A DNA stretch of 5,501 nt from Thermoplasmata archaeon (GCA_019594025.1 JAFDUB010000103.1:1-5501); one strand, 5' to 3'. Counted from the stretch's first letter, positions 1-5,094 are shown. The notes: generated by a model from the sequence alone, not told the origin. Program-made: numbers and translations.

Positions 1-249
1 GGCTACATGTTCTACGATATGTCCCAACCATGTACCTGCTTCGACCCTCTCAAAAAATCCTCCTTCATATCCTCTACTGCACCCGTGTTCTTTCAGCGAT
101 GGTAAAAGAGTTTTAAGTCTCTCTGTAAAACCGGGTATTTCATCCGACGGCCTGTTTTCGAACTTTTCAATATCGAGCAGCATGTATATAGCTTGATAAC
201 GACTAAAGTAATTCGGTCCCCGGAGTGCTCTGATCTCTTGTATTTCCAT
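1..249 (-). CDS. cphA: Cyanophycin synthetase, N-terminal part (runs off left edge)
   Basis: Only the first 83 residues are in the window. They begin MEIQEIRALRGPNYFSRYQ and contain 'RPSDEIPGF', 'LLPSLKEHGCSRGYEGGFFERV' (split over residues 48-69) and end 'GTWLGHIVEHVA' (72-83). From memory this is the N-terminal domain of cyanophycin synthetase: an I-R-x-L-x-GPN opening, a 'LPSLxxHxCS-GGF' core and a 'GT-x-GHxVEHVA' close. The full enzyme makes the arginine/aspartate storage polymer cyanophycin in the cytoplasm, using an ATP-grasp domain and a Mur-ligase-like domain that lie outside the window. The start at 249 is the family start; no good Shine-Dalgarno precedes it, so the leader is very short or weak. 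CphA is mainly known from bacteria, so its presence in an apparent archaeon is notable. CphA1 cannot be separated from CphA2 or from a related ligase sharing this domain. Confidence 0.85.
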   Translation of the reverse strand, partial: MEIQEIRALRGPNYFSRYQAIYMLLDIEKFENRPSDEIPGFTERLKTLLPSLKEHGCSRGYEGGFFERVEAGTWLGHIVEHVA

Positions 250-389
250 ACTAATCGTTTAAAGGTATGCCTTACGAGTGTTATTTAATTATTGTATGAA
301 CACTGTACGTATGGGTTCCTGGAGCCGGGGATACCCTTTCCCTGATGGTCACATACCTATTGGCAAGTGTGCCCAATGATATTTCCTTG
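250..389. other. Gene-free stretch with a possible nested stem-loop
   Basis: I see no gene here. Between the cphA start and the duplicated promoter there is an outer inverted repeat GTATG (309-313)/CATAC (352-356) around an inner GGGGA (327-331)/TTCCC (338-342), one pair being G-T. It has no T-run on the plus strand and does not fit a tRNA. It may be a weak structured leader or chance. Confidence 0.2.
281..290 (-). promoter_or_regulatory. Possible TATA box for cphA
   Basis: On the minus strand AATTAAATAA lies about 35 bases before the cphA start, which would put transcription start near 261 and give a leader of about a dozen bases. A second AT-rich candidate (CCTTTAAACG, about 257-266) is too near the start. 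Weak evidence, by spacing and composition only. Confidence 0.3.
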
Positions 390-399
390 TAAAATTGTA

Positions 400-453
400 T
401 CAAAATCTTAACTAATTTGTTGACAATTTTGAAATAACTATATATATATATAT
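400..453 (+). promoter_or_regulatory. Duplicated promoter with TCAAAAT-N19-ATTTTGA operator, copy A
   Basis: TCAAAAT (400-406) and ATTTTGA (426-432) form a perfect 7-bp inverted repeat 19 bases apart. Six bases on, a TATATA run (439-453) can serve as the TATA box. The other copy keeps both half-sites, the same 19-base spacing and the same distance to the TA-run although bases between them differ. A dimeric activator or repressor binding just upstream of the TATA box is the likely reading; the regulator is not in the window. Confidence 0.55.
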
Positions 454-512
454 TCGAGTCAGTGTTATGATTAATATGAAAAATTATCTGATAGGTGCGG
501 AGAGAGGCAAAC

Positions 513-706
513 ATAACGAACGATCTGATATCGGCATTAATTTACTCCTTGATAGCACTGATCATATCCTGGATCATCATATTTGTGATAACGTAGTTGG
601 CCGGAGAAAAAGAAGGCATAGGAACTGCGATAATAACAGCAGCGGTTGTCCGGATCGGGGCTTAGTGATCGGAATATTCCTTCCTACTCTCGGAGGGCCT
701 TTCTAA
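513..706 (+). pseudogene. Decayed copy of the four-helix membrane protein gene at 3436-3771
   Basis: The reading frame from 513 gives I-T-N-D-L-I-S-A-L-I-Y-S-L-I-A-L-I-I-S, matching the MTNELMSALIYFLVALIIS opening of the intact gene, but the start ATG is now ATA. An in-frame TAG at 594-596 replaces the lysine codon of 'VTKLF'. Similarity continues through 'GEKEGIGTA', then about 150 bases encoding the second and third helices and most of the fourth are missing. A one-base slip follows, and the ending 'GIFLPTLGGPF' with TAA at 704-706 is recognisable. Three independent lesions make this a pseudogene. It sits 24 bases before the intact microprotein gene, just as in the working copy, and may now act mainly as a transcribed leader for it. 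Longer open frames crossing here (467-706, 646-900) are by-products of the decay. Confidence 0.8.
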
Positions 707-730
707 TCGCTAAAAATGGAGGTGAAAAAA

Positions 731-877
731 ATGGCAATATCTATGGACTGGGGAAAAATATCGGTGTTATCTCTGATAGCATTTATCATCGGCTGGTGGA
801 TATTTGGGCTCCTATGGGCCGTGGTCATCGCGATCTTAGTGCTGATATTAACCGGAGCACTCAAGATTGGAAAGTAG
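731..877 (+). CDS. 48-aa membrane microprotein, copy A
   Basis: The product is 48 residues: a short head MAISMDWGKIS (1-11), a hydrophobic stretch from about 12 to 42 with 'GWW' (21-23) and 'GLLWA' (26-30), and a tail ending KIGK. It could make one long or two short membrane helices. The start at 731 follows a strong GGAGGTGA (718-725). It matches the 47-aa protein at 3270-3413 at about 34 of 47 positions, and nearly all differences up to residue 44 swap one hydrophobic residue for another, while many codon changes are silent. That pattern shows purifying selection, so this is a real gene despite its size. Its upstream partner is dead (513-706), and a hairpin terminator follows. I do not recognise the family; a structural or regulatory membrane peptide is possible. 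Confidence 0.8.
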   Translation: MAISMDWGKISVLSLIAFIIGWWIFGLLWAVVIAILVLILTGALKIGK

Positions 878-916
878 AGACAAAGAAATTCAGCAATTGA
901 ATTTCCGTCCGAGTTT

Positions 917-944
917 AAGGGTGAACCTCCAGTTCATCCCTTTT
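917..944 (+). terminator. Stem-loop plus T-run ending the copy A cassette
   Basis: AAGGG-TGAAC (917-926) pairs with GTTCA-CCCTT (932-942) with one bulged T at 937 and a five-base loop, followed by TTTT (941-944). It lies about 40 bases after the microprotein stop. The T-run is on the plus-strand side, so it serves the plus-strand cassette. Confidence 0.55.
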
Positions 945-1022
945 AAAGAGGTGAGTTTTGTACATTTGAGGTGTTATTCGTATACGGATTGTAAAGCTGA
1001 CCAAAGGATCTCTATTGAATTA

Positions 1023-1460
1023 CTATATTACGGCCTTATATCTTGCCACGATCGTCATTAAGAGACCTATGAAACCAAGACCGATTCCGGCCAGGAAATT
1101 AATCATTGGATCCTTGCCCATAAATGTCAATACAAGAAATATTATCAGTCCTATGAGTCCAAACCCAGCTCCGAGGGTTATCAAAATTATACCCGTAGTA
1201 ACTCGCATTTTTTGATCGCCTTTCATGATCTTTTCGTGTATCAACAATCCACCGAGGATAACAACTAAACCACCTAAAGAGCCTATCAACACTAGTATCT
1301 GGAAAACTATTGCCAGGTATTCTTGTCCTGTAACCTCTATGGCTATTTCCCCTAGCTTTGCCCAATTTGCTGCGCCTGTCACCCCGGCTAGAAACATAAG
1401 TACACCACCTATTATGCCTATCAATCCTGCTGTTTCATTATCTTTTGAGTTTTTACCCAT
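1023..1460 (-). CDS. Four-helix membrane protein of unknown function
   Basis: The product has 145 residues with a charged, polar head (MGKNSKDNET) and four hydrophobic segments at about 12-32, 49-73, 86-112 and 119-139. Glycine-rich helices such as 'GLIGIIGGVLMFLAG' and 'GAGFGLIGLIIF' suggest close helix packing. A charged loop (HEKIMKGDQKMR, 75-86) lies between helices 2 and 3, and the tail is RYKAVI. No catalytic or metal-binding motif is visible. The start is supported by GAGG seven bases upstream and by a TATA-like CTTAAATAC. It converges with the copy A cassette, whose terminator lies in the shared 3' space. It is transcribed alone. I do not recognise the family; an archaeal integral membrane protein of envelope or stress type is as far as the sequence goes. 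Confidence 0.85.
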   Translation of the reverse strand: MGKNSKDNETAGLIGIIGGVLMFLAGVTGAANWAKLGEIAIEVTGQEYLAIVFQILVLIGSLGGLVVILGGLLIHEKIMKGDQKMRVTTGIILITLGAGFGLIGLIIFLVLTFMGKDPMINFLAGIGLGFIGLLMTIVARYKAVI

Positions 1461-1492
1461 AATCTACCCTCAAGTGATAATCATATCATCGG

Positions 1493-1501
1493 TATTTAAG
1501 G
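1493..1501 (-). promoter_or_regulatory. TATA box of the 145-aa membrane protein gene
   Basis: CTTAAATAC on the minus strand is centred about 37 bases before the start codon at 1460. A transcription start about 25 bases downstream, near 1472, leaves a short leader that still contains the GAGG site. Confidence 0.5.
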
Positions 1502-1528
1502 GTTGTCATATAACATATTGCTTATTTT

Positions 1529-1548
1529 AAAATACTATGCGGTATTTT
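1529..1548. other. Perfect 7-bp inverted repeat upstream of the 145-aa gene
   Basis: AAAATAC (1529-1535) and GTATTTT (1542-1548) flank a six-base centre, and the T-run reaches 1550. It lies about 30 bases upstream of the TATA box at 1493-1501. It could be an operator for that gene or a weak plus-strand terminator. No coding frame crosses it convincingly. Confidence 0.3.
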
Positions 1549-1655
1549 TTCGTGCTATCGACCCCCTTTGTCCTAGAAAACTTTTCACCATAAGCCTTTG
1601 GTATTCGAGGGACGGGGTAATTATGAACAACGGTTGTTTTTATTATCAAATATGA

Positions 1656-1841
1656 TTATGATAGATGGTGGGAGAGGGGAGATGTTTTAGGAAAGGGATC
1701 GCCTATCAGATACTCACCGTCGCCCAACAACTCAAGTAAATCTACCTTATCAGCCCACTCTTTATCGAACACCAACTTTCGAGCAAGATATTGCGCATCT
1801 TTCTTATCAAATTCAAGAGGTTTTTGAGATATTATGGCGGA
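1656..1841 (-). pseudogene. Remnant of an unrecognised gene downstream of the radical SAM gene
   Basis: A 61-codon open frame, bounded upstream by two consecutive TAA stops (1842-1847), reads with protein-like composition: 'KPLEFDKKDAQYLARKL' then 'VFDKEWADKVDLLELLGDGE' then 'YLIGDPFPKTSPLSHHLS' and a TAA at 1656-1658. It is rich in charged residues with regular leucines, unlike random AT-rich sequence, but has no ATG and no ribosome-binding site. It looks like the 3' end of a gene whose front was lost. It follows the radical SAM gene on the same strand after a 37-base gap. I do not recognise the family. The rest of 1461-1655 shows only the promoter and inverted repeat listed separately. Confidence 0.35.
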
Positions 1842-1878
1842 TTATTAGACTTTTTGTATGTTAGGTGGTGGCTATATT

Positions 1879-2829
1879 TTACATTTCCAAACGTTTTCGA
1901 ACTTCGAACCATTCTATATCTTTCTTAAAAAAGGCAGAGAATATGCCTGCATATTCGCACATCCCACATCTTTCGCATATCGGTTTTGTTCCAGAGTTGC
2001 TACTTCCAATACAACACGGTGTTTTCCTTTCCCCTTTATGGTCCAAGGACAAGAAAGCCCAATTAGGACAATTTTTCGTCCAATAATTCGTTCCAAGAAG
2101 ATCCAATTGTTTATCCGTATTGTAAGATTTGTATCGATATCTTCTTTTCAATTCTTTAATTTTTTTTATAATATCATCTCTCTTCTTTCCATACGGTATC
2201 CATAACCCGTCGTCATCGGAGAAGGGTGTATGGAACTGGAAATTTATCATATCAACTCTATCCTTCCAATCTTTAAAAACTTCTTCAATATATTGATAGT
2301 TCAACGAGTTTATGGTATAATTTATAGTGATATTTGAGTCTCCGCTGAAGTTTTCAACGTTTCTCTTTACTTTACTATAGGTTCCCTCTCCACGGATCTT
2401 ATCATGGATCTCTTCATTTCCATCAATTGAGATATAATACTCAGATTGTCCGAGATCCTTTAGCGGGAGAGTCCCATTAGTAACGATATCAAAACGCACT
2501 CCTTTCTCATCAAAAAGTTCTATTATTTCCGGGCGGAGCAAAGGCTCACCGCCCGTTAAAGCGACCCCGATGATATTGTTTTTTATGAAATTTTCTTCGA
2601 TAACACGTTCAAATTGCTCCTTGGAGAGCTCCTCCTCCTCAGCAAAATTTTCCCGCCAATAACAGTGTTTACAATCAAGGTTACACCTATTTGTAATGTC
2701 GCAGGATCCATAAAAGAAAACTTTCTGTCCGGCTTTTACTTTAGCGGATTTTAGAAGAGTTAAAAGGTCCTTTCTTATATCCTCCGGGTTAGACAAACTA
2801 GAAAATAATGCTTCTAATACTTCTTTCAT
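1879..2829 (-). CDS. Radical SAM enzyme with C-terminal cysteine cluster
   Basis: The 316-residue protein has the radical SAM signature CNLDCKHC (49-56) binding a [4Fe-4S] cluster that cleaves S-adenosylmethionine, followed by 'LTGGEPLLRPEI' (91-102), 'DIVTNGT' (114-120) and 'YISIDG' (132-137), all usual barrel landmarks. The C-terminus has C254, the pair C272-C273, and C285-x2-C288-x2-C291, likely to hold an auxiliary cluster. The order 'CPNW... KGER-x-PCC ... CERCGMCEYAG' resembles, from memory, the end of HpnH (adenosyl hopene transferase), and a SPASM/twitch-type enzyme modifying a peptide or lipid is the alternative. The substrate cannot be named. No small peptide substrate gene is evident beside it. 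It is cytoplasmic, with no membrane segments. The start at 2829 follows AGG eight bases upstream; an ATG at 2833 is out of frame and stops after 11 codons. Confidence 0.85.
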   Translation of the reverse strand: MKEVLEALFSSLSNPEDIRKDLLTLLKSAKVKAGQKVFFYGSCDITNRCNLDCKHCYWRENFAEEEELSKEQFERVIEENFIKNNIIGVALTGGEPLLRPEIIELFDEKGVRFDIVTNGTLPLKDLGQSEYYISIDGNEEIHDKIRGEGTYSKVKRNVENFSGDSNITINYTINSLNYQYIEEVFKDWKDRVDMINFQFHTPFSDDDGLWIPYGKKRDDIIKKIKELKRRYRYKSYNTDKQLDLLGTNYWTKNCPNWAFLSLDHKGERKTPCCIGSSNSGTKPICERCGMCEYAGIFSAFFKKDIEWFEVRKRLEM

Positions 2830-2864
2830 TCATTCTTCCTCTCTATTCAACTATTAATATTGGG

Positions 2865-2873
2865 AATATAAAG
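2865..2873 (-). promoter_or_regulatory. TATA box of the radical SAM gene
   Basis: CTTTATATT on the minus strand lies about 40 bases before the start codon, placing transcription start near 2843 and leaving a short leader holding the purine-rich ribosome-binding site. It abuts the 74-bp repeat at 2888, whose own likely promoter points the other way. Confidence 0.55.
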
Positions 2874-2887
2874 TTTTCTTATTTTAT

Positions 2888-2961
2888 ATTTTTCTTGAGT
2901 TTTTGATCACGAAGAAAGGTCGTTACTAGCTACTTTTATTTCAGGAATCAAACCCCTGATA
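2888..2961 (+). repeat. 74-bp dispersed repeat, copy 1, promoter-like
   Basis: This matches 5088-5161 at a constant offset of 2200 bases with no gaps and about seven mismatches. It holds a TATA-like CTTTTATTT (about 2933-2941) followed by the half-sites TCAGG (2941-2945) and CCTGA (2955-2959). Transcription start would fall near 2961, which is where similarity between the copies ends. It has no terminal inverted repeats and encodes no protein. A duplicated promoter plus operator fits best. Confidence 0.75.
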
Positions 2962-3239
2962 GTGCTCGCGATATACACGATGAAAAAATAGTAAAACCTC
3001 TTCAAAACTCTTATCTTTTTTTTTGTACCCAAGTCTCTTGGATACAAACTATATTGGTATGGGACCGTTATCACAGGTGAACACCTAAAATGTCATCATG
3101 ATCGATGAATATGTGGCGTTCTCATACCGATGTCCCTGTTCTAGGTTCGGGCATCTCGAAACCAGGCTATAACAGAGGATTGATACAGAGTTAGAACTCG
3201 ATCATCAGATTGAGGTGTTTTATACAAATGTATTTTTAT
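2961..3239 (+). ncRNA. Candidate structured RNA, locus 1
   Basis: About 280 non-coding bases with successive stem-loops. (a) 3022-3048 is a 12-position stem with one C-A mismatch and loop TCT, preceded by nine Ts (3016-3024). (b) 3053-3064 pairs with 3120-3131 over 12 bp including two G-U pairs, and encloses AGGTGAACACCT (3075-3086) and TCATC/GATGA (3093-3108), a possible three-way junction. (c) 3136-3144 pairs with 3167-3175 (one mismatch) around GTTCG/CGAAAC, apex near 3150-3156. (d) CTCGATC (3197-3203) pairs with GATTGAG (3208-3214), including one G-U. The region ends in T-rich terminator-like sequence. Three wobble pairs are G-U on the plus strand and would be A-C on the minus strand, which favours plus-strand transcription. 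The whole is inferred; no known RNA family was recognised. Confidence 0.45.
3222..3238 (+). terminator. Short hairpin plus T5, end of candidate RNA locus 1
   Basis: ATAC (3222-3225) and GTAT (3230-3233) are followed by a run of Ts reaching 3237. It comes just after the CTCGATC/GATTGAG stem and the T-rich GTGTTTTAT. It also separates the candidate RNA from the converging membrane cassette that stops at 3270. Confidence 0.4.
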
Positions 3240-3269
3240 CATCTTCCTTGAGCACCTCTTGGCGAGTTA

Positions 3270-3413
3270 TTATTTCATGCTGAGGGCTCCCGAGAGTATC
3301 AGAACCACGATAGCTATCACTATGGCCCACAGCAGACCTAATAACCACCAGCCTACCGCAAAAGCTACCACCGAGAGTATAGATATTTTTCCCCAATCCA
3401 TTGATATTGCCAT
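3270..3413 (-). CDS. 47-aa membrane microprotein, copy B
   Basis: The product is 47 residues: MAISMDWGKIS head, hydrophobic stretch 12-42 with 'GWW' (21-23) and 'GLLWA' (26-30), and a short tail ending LSMK. Two stops in tandem (TAA TAA) close it. GGAGGTGA lies six bases before the ATG at 3413, one of the best ribosome-binding sites in the window. It starts 22 bases after the stop of the 111-aa membrane gene, so the two are co-transcribed and the proteins may be partners. The second copy at 731-877 differs almost only by conservative hydrophobic changes, which supports a real translated protein. The tryptophans at 22-23 and 29 and the invariant head are the most conserved features. Family not recognised; too short for most gene finders. 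Confidence 0.8.
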   Translation of the reverse strand: MAISMDWGKISILSVVAFAVGWWLLGLLWAIVIAIVVLILSGALSMK

Positions 3414-3435
3414 ATATTTCACCTCCTTTCTGCGA

Positions 3436-3771
3436 TCATAAGGGACCTCCTAGCGTAGGAAGAAATATCCCGACGAAGTAAGCGGCGACCCAAACGATAA
3501 GTGCGGTTAAGATGGCCTTCAGCCAACCAATGTCATAAAGGCTCCCAAGGGCCAGCGTCCAGACTACACCAGCTAGTATAGCCGGGATTAAACCACCACC
3601 GAGGAAAAACAAAACCAAAGCGTATATTACGGCACCAGTCAGAGCGGCCATCACCGCAGTTCCTATGCCTTCTTTTTCTCCGAACAACTTCGTTACCACA
3701 AATATGATGATCGTGGATATGATCAGTGCTACTAGAAAGTAAATCAATGCTGACATCAGCTCGTTAGTCAT
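3436..3771 (-). CDS. Small four-helix membrane protein (111 aa)
   Basis: I place the start at the ATG at 3771 (MTNELMSALIY), because GAGG lies about eight bases before it and the decayed copy aligns from that codon. An upstream in-frame ATG at 3789 would add six residues (MGEVDN) but has no good ribosome-binding site. Counted from 3771, hydrophobic segments lie near residues 5-28, 38-58, 61-78 and 83-104, with a charged loop 'KLFGEKEGIG' after the first and the tail 'LPTLGGPL'. The compact glycine- and alanine-rich four-helix form recalls unnamed small membrane proteins of haloarchaea, from memory only. No catalytic residue is visible. It is first in an operon with the 47-aa microprotein and is transcribed divergently from the MscS gene. 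Confidence 0.85.
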   Translation of the reverse strand: MTNELMSALIYFLVALIISTIIIFVVTKLFGEKEGIGTAVMAALTGAVIYALVLFFLGGGLIPAILAGVVWTLALGSLYDIGWLKAILTALIVWVAAYFVGIFLPTLGGPL

Positions 3772-3844
3772 GTTATCTACCTCTCCCATTAACTATCAGA
3801 TGATTTTTCACATCAACACCTCTATATATTCATAATGTCAACTC

Positions 3845-3896
3845 ATATATATATATAGTTACTTCAAAATCATCCACAATTTAGTTAAGATTTTGA
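3845..3896 (-). promoter_or_regulatory. Duplicated promoter with TCAAAAT-N19-ATTTTGA operator, copy B
   Basis: On the minus strand TCAAAAT (3890-3896) and ATTTTGA (3864-3870) are separated by 19 bases, followed by a TATATA run (3845-3857). Spacing and half-sites are identical to copy A. A second TATA-like GAATATATAG nearer the gene (about 3820-3829) is not kept in copy A. The operator sits between this operon and mscS, so it could influence both. Confidence 0.55.
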
Positions 3897-3901
3897 TACT
3901 A

Positions 3902-3985
3902 AATTTAGAGAAAATAATAATCGAACTGAGGGAAAAAGGATTTTAGATAGATGATGAACTGTTTGAAAAGTTGATACACGGATAA
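3902..3985 (+). pseudogene. Possible C-terminal gene fragment in the divergent intergenic region
   Basis: One frame reads NLEKIIIELREKGF, stop (TAG 3944-3946), then IDDELFEKLIHG, stop (TAA 3983-3985). The charged helix-like composition continuing in frame across the stop resembles a protein end with a nonsense mutation. It begins near where the duplicated promoter similarity ends. It is short, has no start, and may be chance. The remaining intergenic bases up to 4097 hold only the mscS promoter. Confidence 0.2.
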
Positions 3986-4052
3986 ATCATTTACTTTTTA
4001 TAATTAAACATAACCACACCGTTAAGGCATTGAGACTCCTCTTCCTGAAAAA

Positions 4053-4061
4053 AATATATAA
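4053..4061 (+). promoter_or_regulatory. TATA box of the MscS channel gene
   Basis: AAATATATAA-type sequence centred near 4057 is about 40 bases before the ATG at 4098. Transcription start near 4083 would leave a leader of about 15 bases carrying GAGG seven bases before the start codon. Confidence 0.5.
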
Positions 4062-4097
4062 TGATGTGATTATATACTCATAGAGAGGTTAAAGAAT

Positions 4098-4916
4098 ATG
4101 GAGATAGCTGGTTACGGTCTTCAAGAAGAACTGCCATACATCGGATTGACCCTGTGGAACATCCTGCTGTTTATCATCGTCCTGGTAGTCGGTTTCATCC
4201 TGGTGAAGATAGTCTCTAAATCGTTGAAGAAAAATCTACTCAAGACAGATATGACAGAGATCCTGGCCGAGTTCCTGACCAGGGTCTTAAGGATATTCCT
4301 CTACATCTTCCTTATCACTATTTCCCTTTCGTTCCTGGGCCTCGACATCGGCGCTGCGCTGGTAAGCCTTTCCGTAATGCTCGGCTTCGTACTCGGTTTC
4401 GCACTGAAAGATACACTGGGCAGCATAGCCGCCGGTGTGATGCTCGCCGTGACGACCCCCTTCAAAGTGGGTGATAACGTTGAAGTTAACGGAGAAGAAG
4501 GGATCATCCTGCATGTCGGCATAAGCTTGACCGAGATGGATACGCGGGACAACAAGCACGTGGTCATACCCAACAAGCATGTCTGGGACGGTACCATAAT
4601 CAACTACACCCATAACAAATACAGGAGAGCGGACATCGAGACCGAGGTGAGCTACGACGATGACCTGGACCTGGCTATCGAGACTTCATTGAAGACGATC
4701 AAAAAACATTCCAAGGTGGTGGACGATCCGGAACCAACGGTAAAGATAAAAGCCGTGGATGATTCTGCCATAGTCCTGACCGTGAGACCCTGGGTCAGGA
4801 GTGAAGATTACTGGGGCACTTACCTGGATCTGCAGAAGGAACTGAAAGAGGCCTACGACGAGGCCGGCCTGGAGATTCCGTATCCTCAGCGGGATGTCCA
4901 TCTAGACGAGGAATGA
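4098..4916 (+). CDS. mscS: MscS-family small-conductance mechanosensitive channel
   Basis: The 272-residue protein has three membrane segments at about 18-38, 62-82 and 85-117, the last being the glycine/alanine-rich pore helix ('SVMLGFVLGFALKDTLGS', 'AAGVMLAVTTPF'). The MscS core follows: 'PFKVGDNVEV' (121-130), 'GIILHVGISLTEMDTRDN' (135-152) and 'VVIPNKHVWDGTIINYT' (155-171), the beta-domain. The cytoplasmic alpha/beta part ends with 'GLEIPYPQRDVHL' (257-269), the typical MscS end. Length is close to the 286 residues of E. coli MscS, so it looks complete. In the cytoplasmic membrane the heptamer opens under tension to release solutes during sudden osmotic downshift. The tail is acidic (DEE). 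It reads more GC-rich than its flanks. It is divergent from the small membrane operon and ends in a T-rich terminator. Assignment is secure; physiological inducer unknown. Confidence 0.95.
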   Translation: MEIAGYGLQEELPYIGLTLWNILLFIIVLVVGFILVKIVSKSLKKNLLKTDMTEILAEFLTRVLRIFLYIFLITISLSFLGLDIGAALVSLSVMLGFVLGFALKDTLGSIAAGVMLAVTTPFKVGDNVEVNGEEGIILHVGISLTEMDTRDNKHVVIPNKHVWDGTIINYTHNKYRRADIETEVSYDDDLDLAIETSLKTIKKHSKVVDDPEPTVKIKAVDDSAIVLTVRPWVRSEDYWGTYLDLQKELKEAYDEAGLEIPYPQRDVHLDEE

Positions 4917-4921
4917 ACCCC

Positions 4922-4938
4922 TTTTTCCTTTCTTTTTT
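4922..4938 (+). terminator. Oligo-T terminator of mscS
   Basis: Six bases after the stop codon begins TTTTT-CC-TTTC-TTTTTT on the plus strand without a stem. T-runs alone terminate archaeal transcription, so this fits as the mscS end. Confidence 0.6.
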
Positions 4939-4962
4939 ACTTTATATCGTTCTCGACAGAAC

Positions 4963-5094
4963 TTATAGATACCCGACCATGTTCCATCCCGGGTATAAAG
5001 GGATATCGGTGGAAGAAGGTTTGGTACCGTTAATCGTTATGTTGTCGTCGGCGGTCATGTGGATCCAGAGACCCATGGTATGGTTCCATTTTTC
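4963..5094 (-). pseudogene. Fragment of an archaeal secreted or surface protein
   Basis: Forty-three codons read EKWNHTMGLWIHMTADDNI (5094-5038) then TINGTKPSSTDIPLYPGWNM and VGYL, stop. The 'LWIHM-T-x-DDN ... G-x-x-P-S-S-T-x-I-x-LYPGWNMVGY' pattern matches, from memory, a repeated C-terminal module of large archaeal extracellular proteins, which normally continues 'GYPS' rather than ending. Upstream it is cut by a TAA (5095-5097) inside the 74-bp repeat, so its front is missing exactly where the repeat begins. The pieces of a long surface gene are not otherwise present, so this is a broken remnant, perhaps left by the rearrangement that brought in the repeat. An ATG at 5076 exists but has no ribosome-binding site. 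Confidence 0.6.

Larger units (their letters stand above)
390..877 (+). repeat. Copy A of an inverted duplicated cassette (partner 3270-3905, minus)
   Basis: Reading plus from about 390, the promoter, the start of a four-helix membrane gene, its last codons, the spacer with GGAGGTGA and the following microprotein gene all match the minus-strand sequence from 3905 down to 3270. Examples shared exactly are 'TATCAAAATCTTAACTAA' and 'GGAGAAAAAGAAGGCATAGG'. Copy A lacks an internal block of about 150 bases of the larger gene. Similarity stops upstream near 390/3905 and downstream just after the microprotein. The copies face opposite ways, so an old inverted duplication is the simplest account. Confidence 0.85.
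3270..3905 (-). repeat. Copy B of the inverted duplicated cassette (partner 390-877, plus)
   Basis: This is the complete version: operator and promoter, intact 111-aa membrane gene, spacer, 47-aa microprotein. See the copy A entry for the alignment. Copy A lacks an internal block present here, so copy B is nearer the ancestral state. Confidence 0.85.

Noticed and set aside
301..360. tRNA gene
   Set aside because: A GGTTC segment and nested inverted repeats are present, but no acceptor stem, D-arm or anticodon arm can be drawn.
467..900. Plus-strand open frames of 79 and 84 codons
   Set aside because: They run out of frame through the dead membrane gene and the microprotein; alignment to copy B shows which frame is ancestral.
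1858..2205. Plus-strand open frames opposite the end of the radical SAM gene
   Set aside because: They oppose conserved cysteine-rich coding sequence and have AT-rich, low-complexity translations.
2888..2961. Insertion sequence or MITE
   Set aside because: The 74-bp repeat has no terminal inverted repeats, no evident target duplication and no transposase nearby; the flanks differ completely.
2961..2990. Tiny open frame starting GTG at 2962 after the 74-bp repeat
   Set aside because: It is nine codons long, has no ribosome-binding site and has no counterpart after the second repeat copy.
390..3905. Invertible DNA segment between the two opposed cassettes
   Set aside because: The copies face each other, but they have diverged and one has a large deletion; no recombinase gene or short perfect recombination site is visible.
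4287..4613. Long open frames on the minus strand inside the MscS gene
   Set aside because: They lie opposite a secure MscS coding sequence, show no recognisable protein and have no promoter or ribosome-binding site; they reflect the codon pattern of the real gene.
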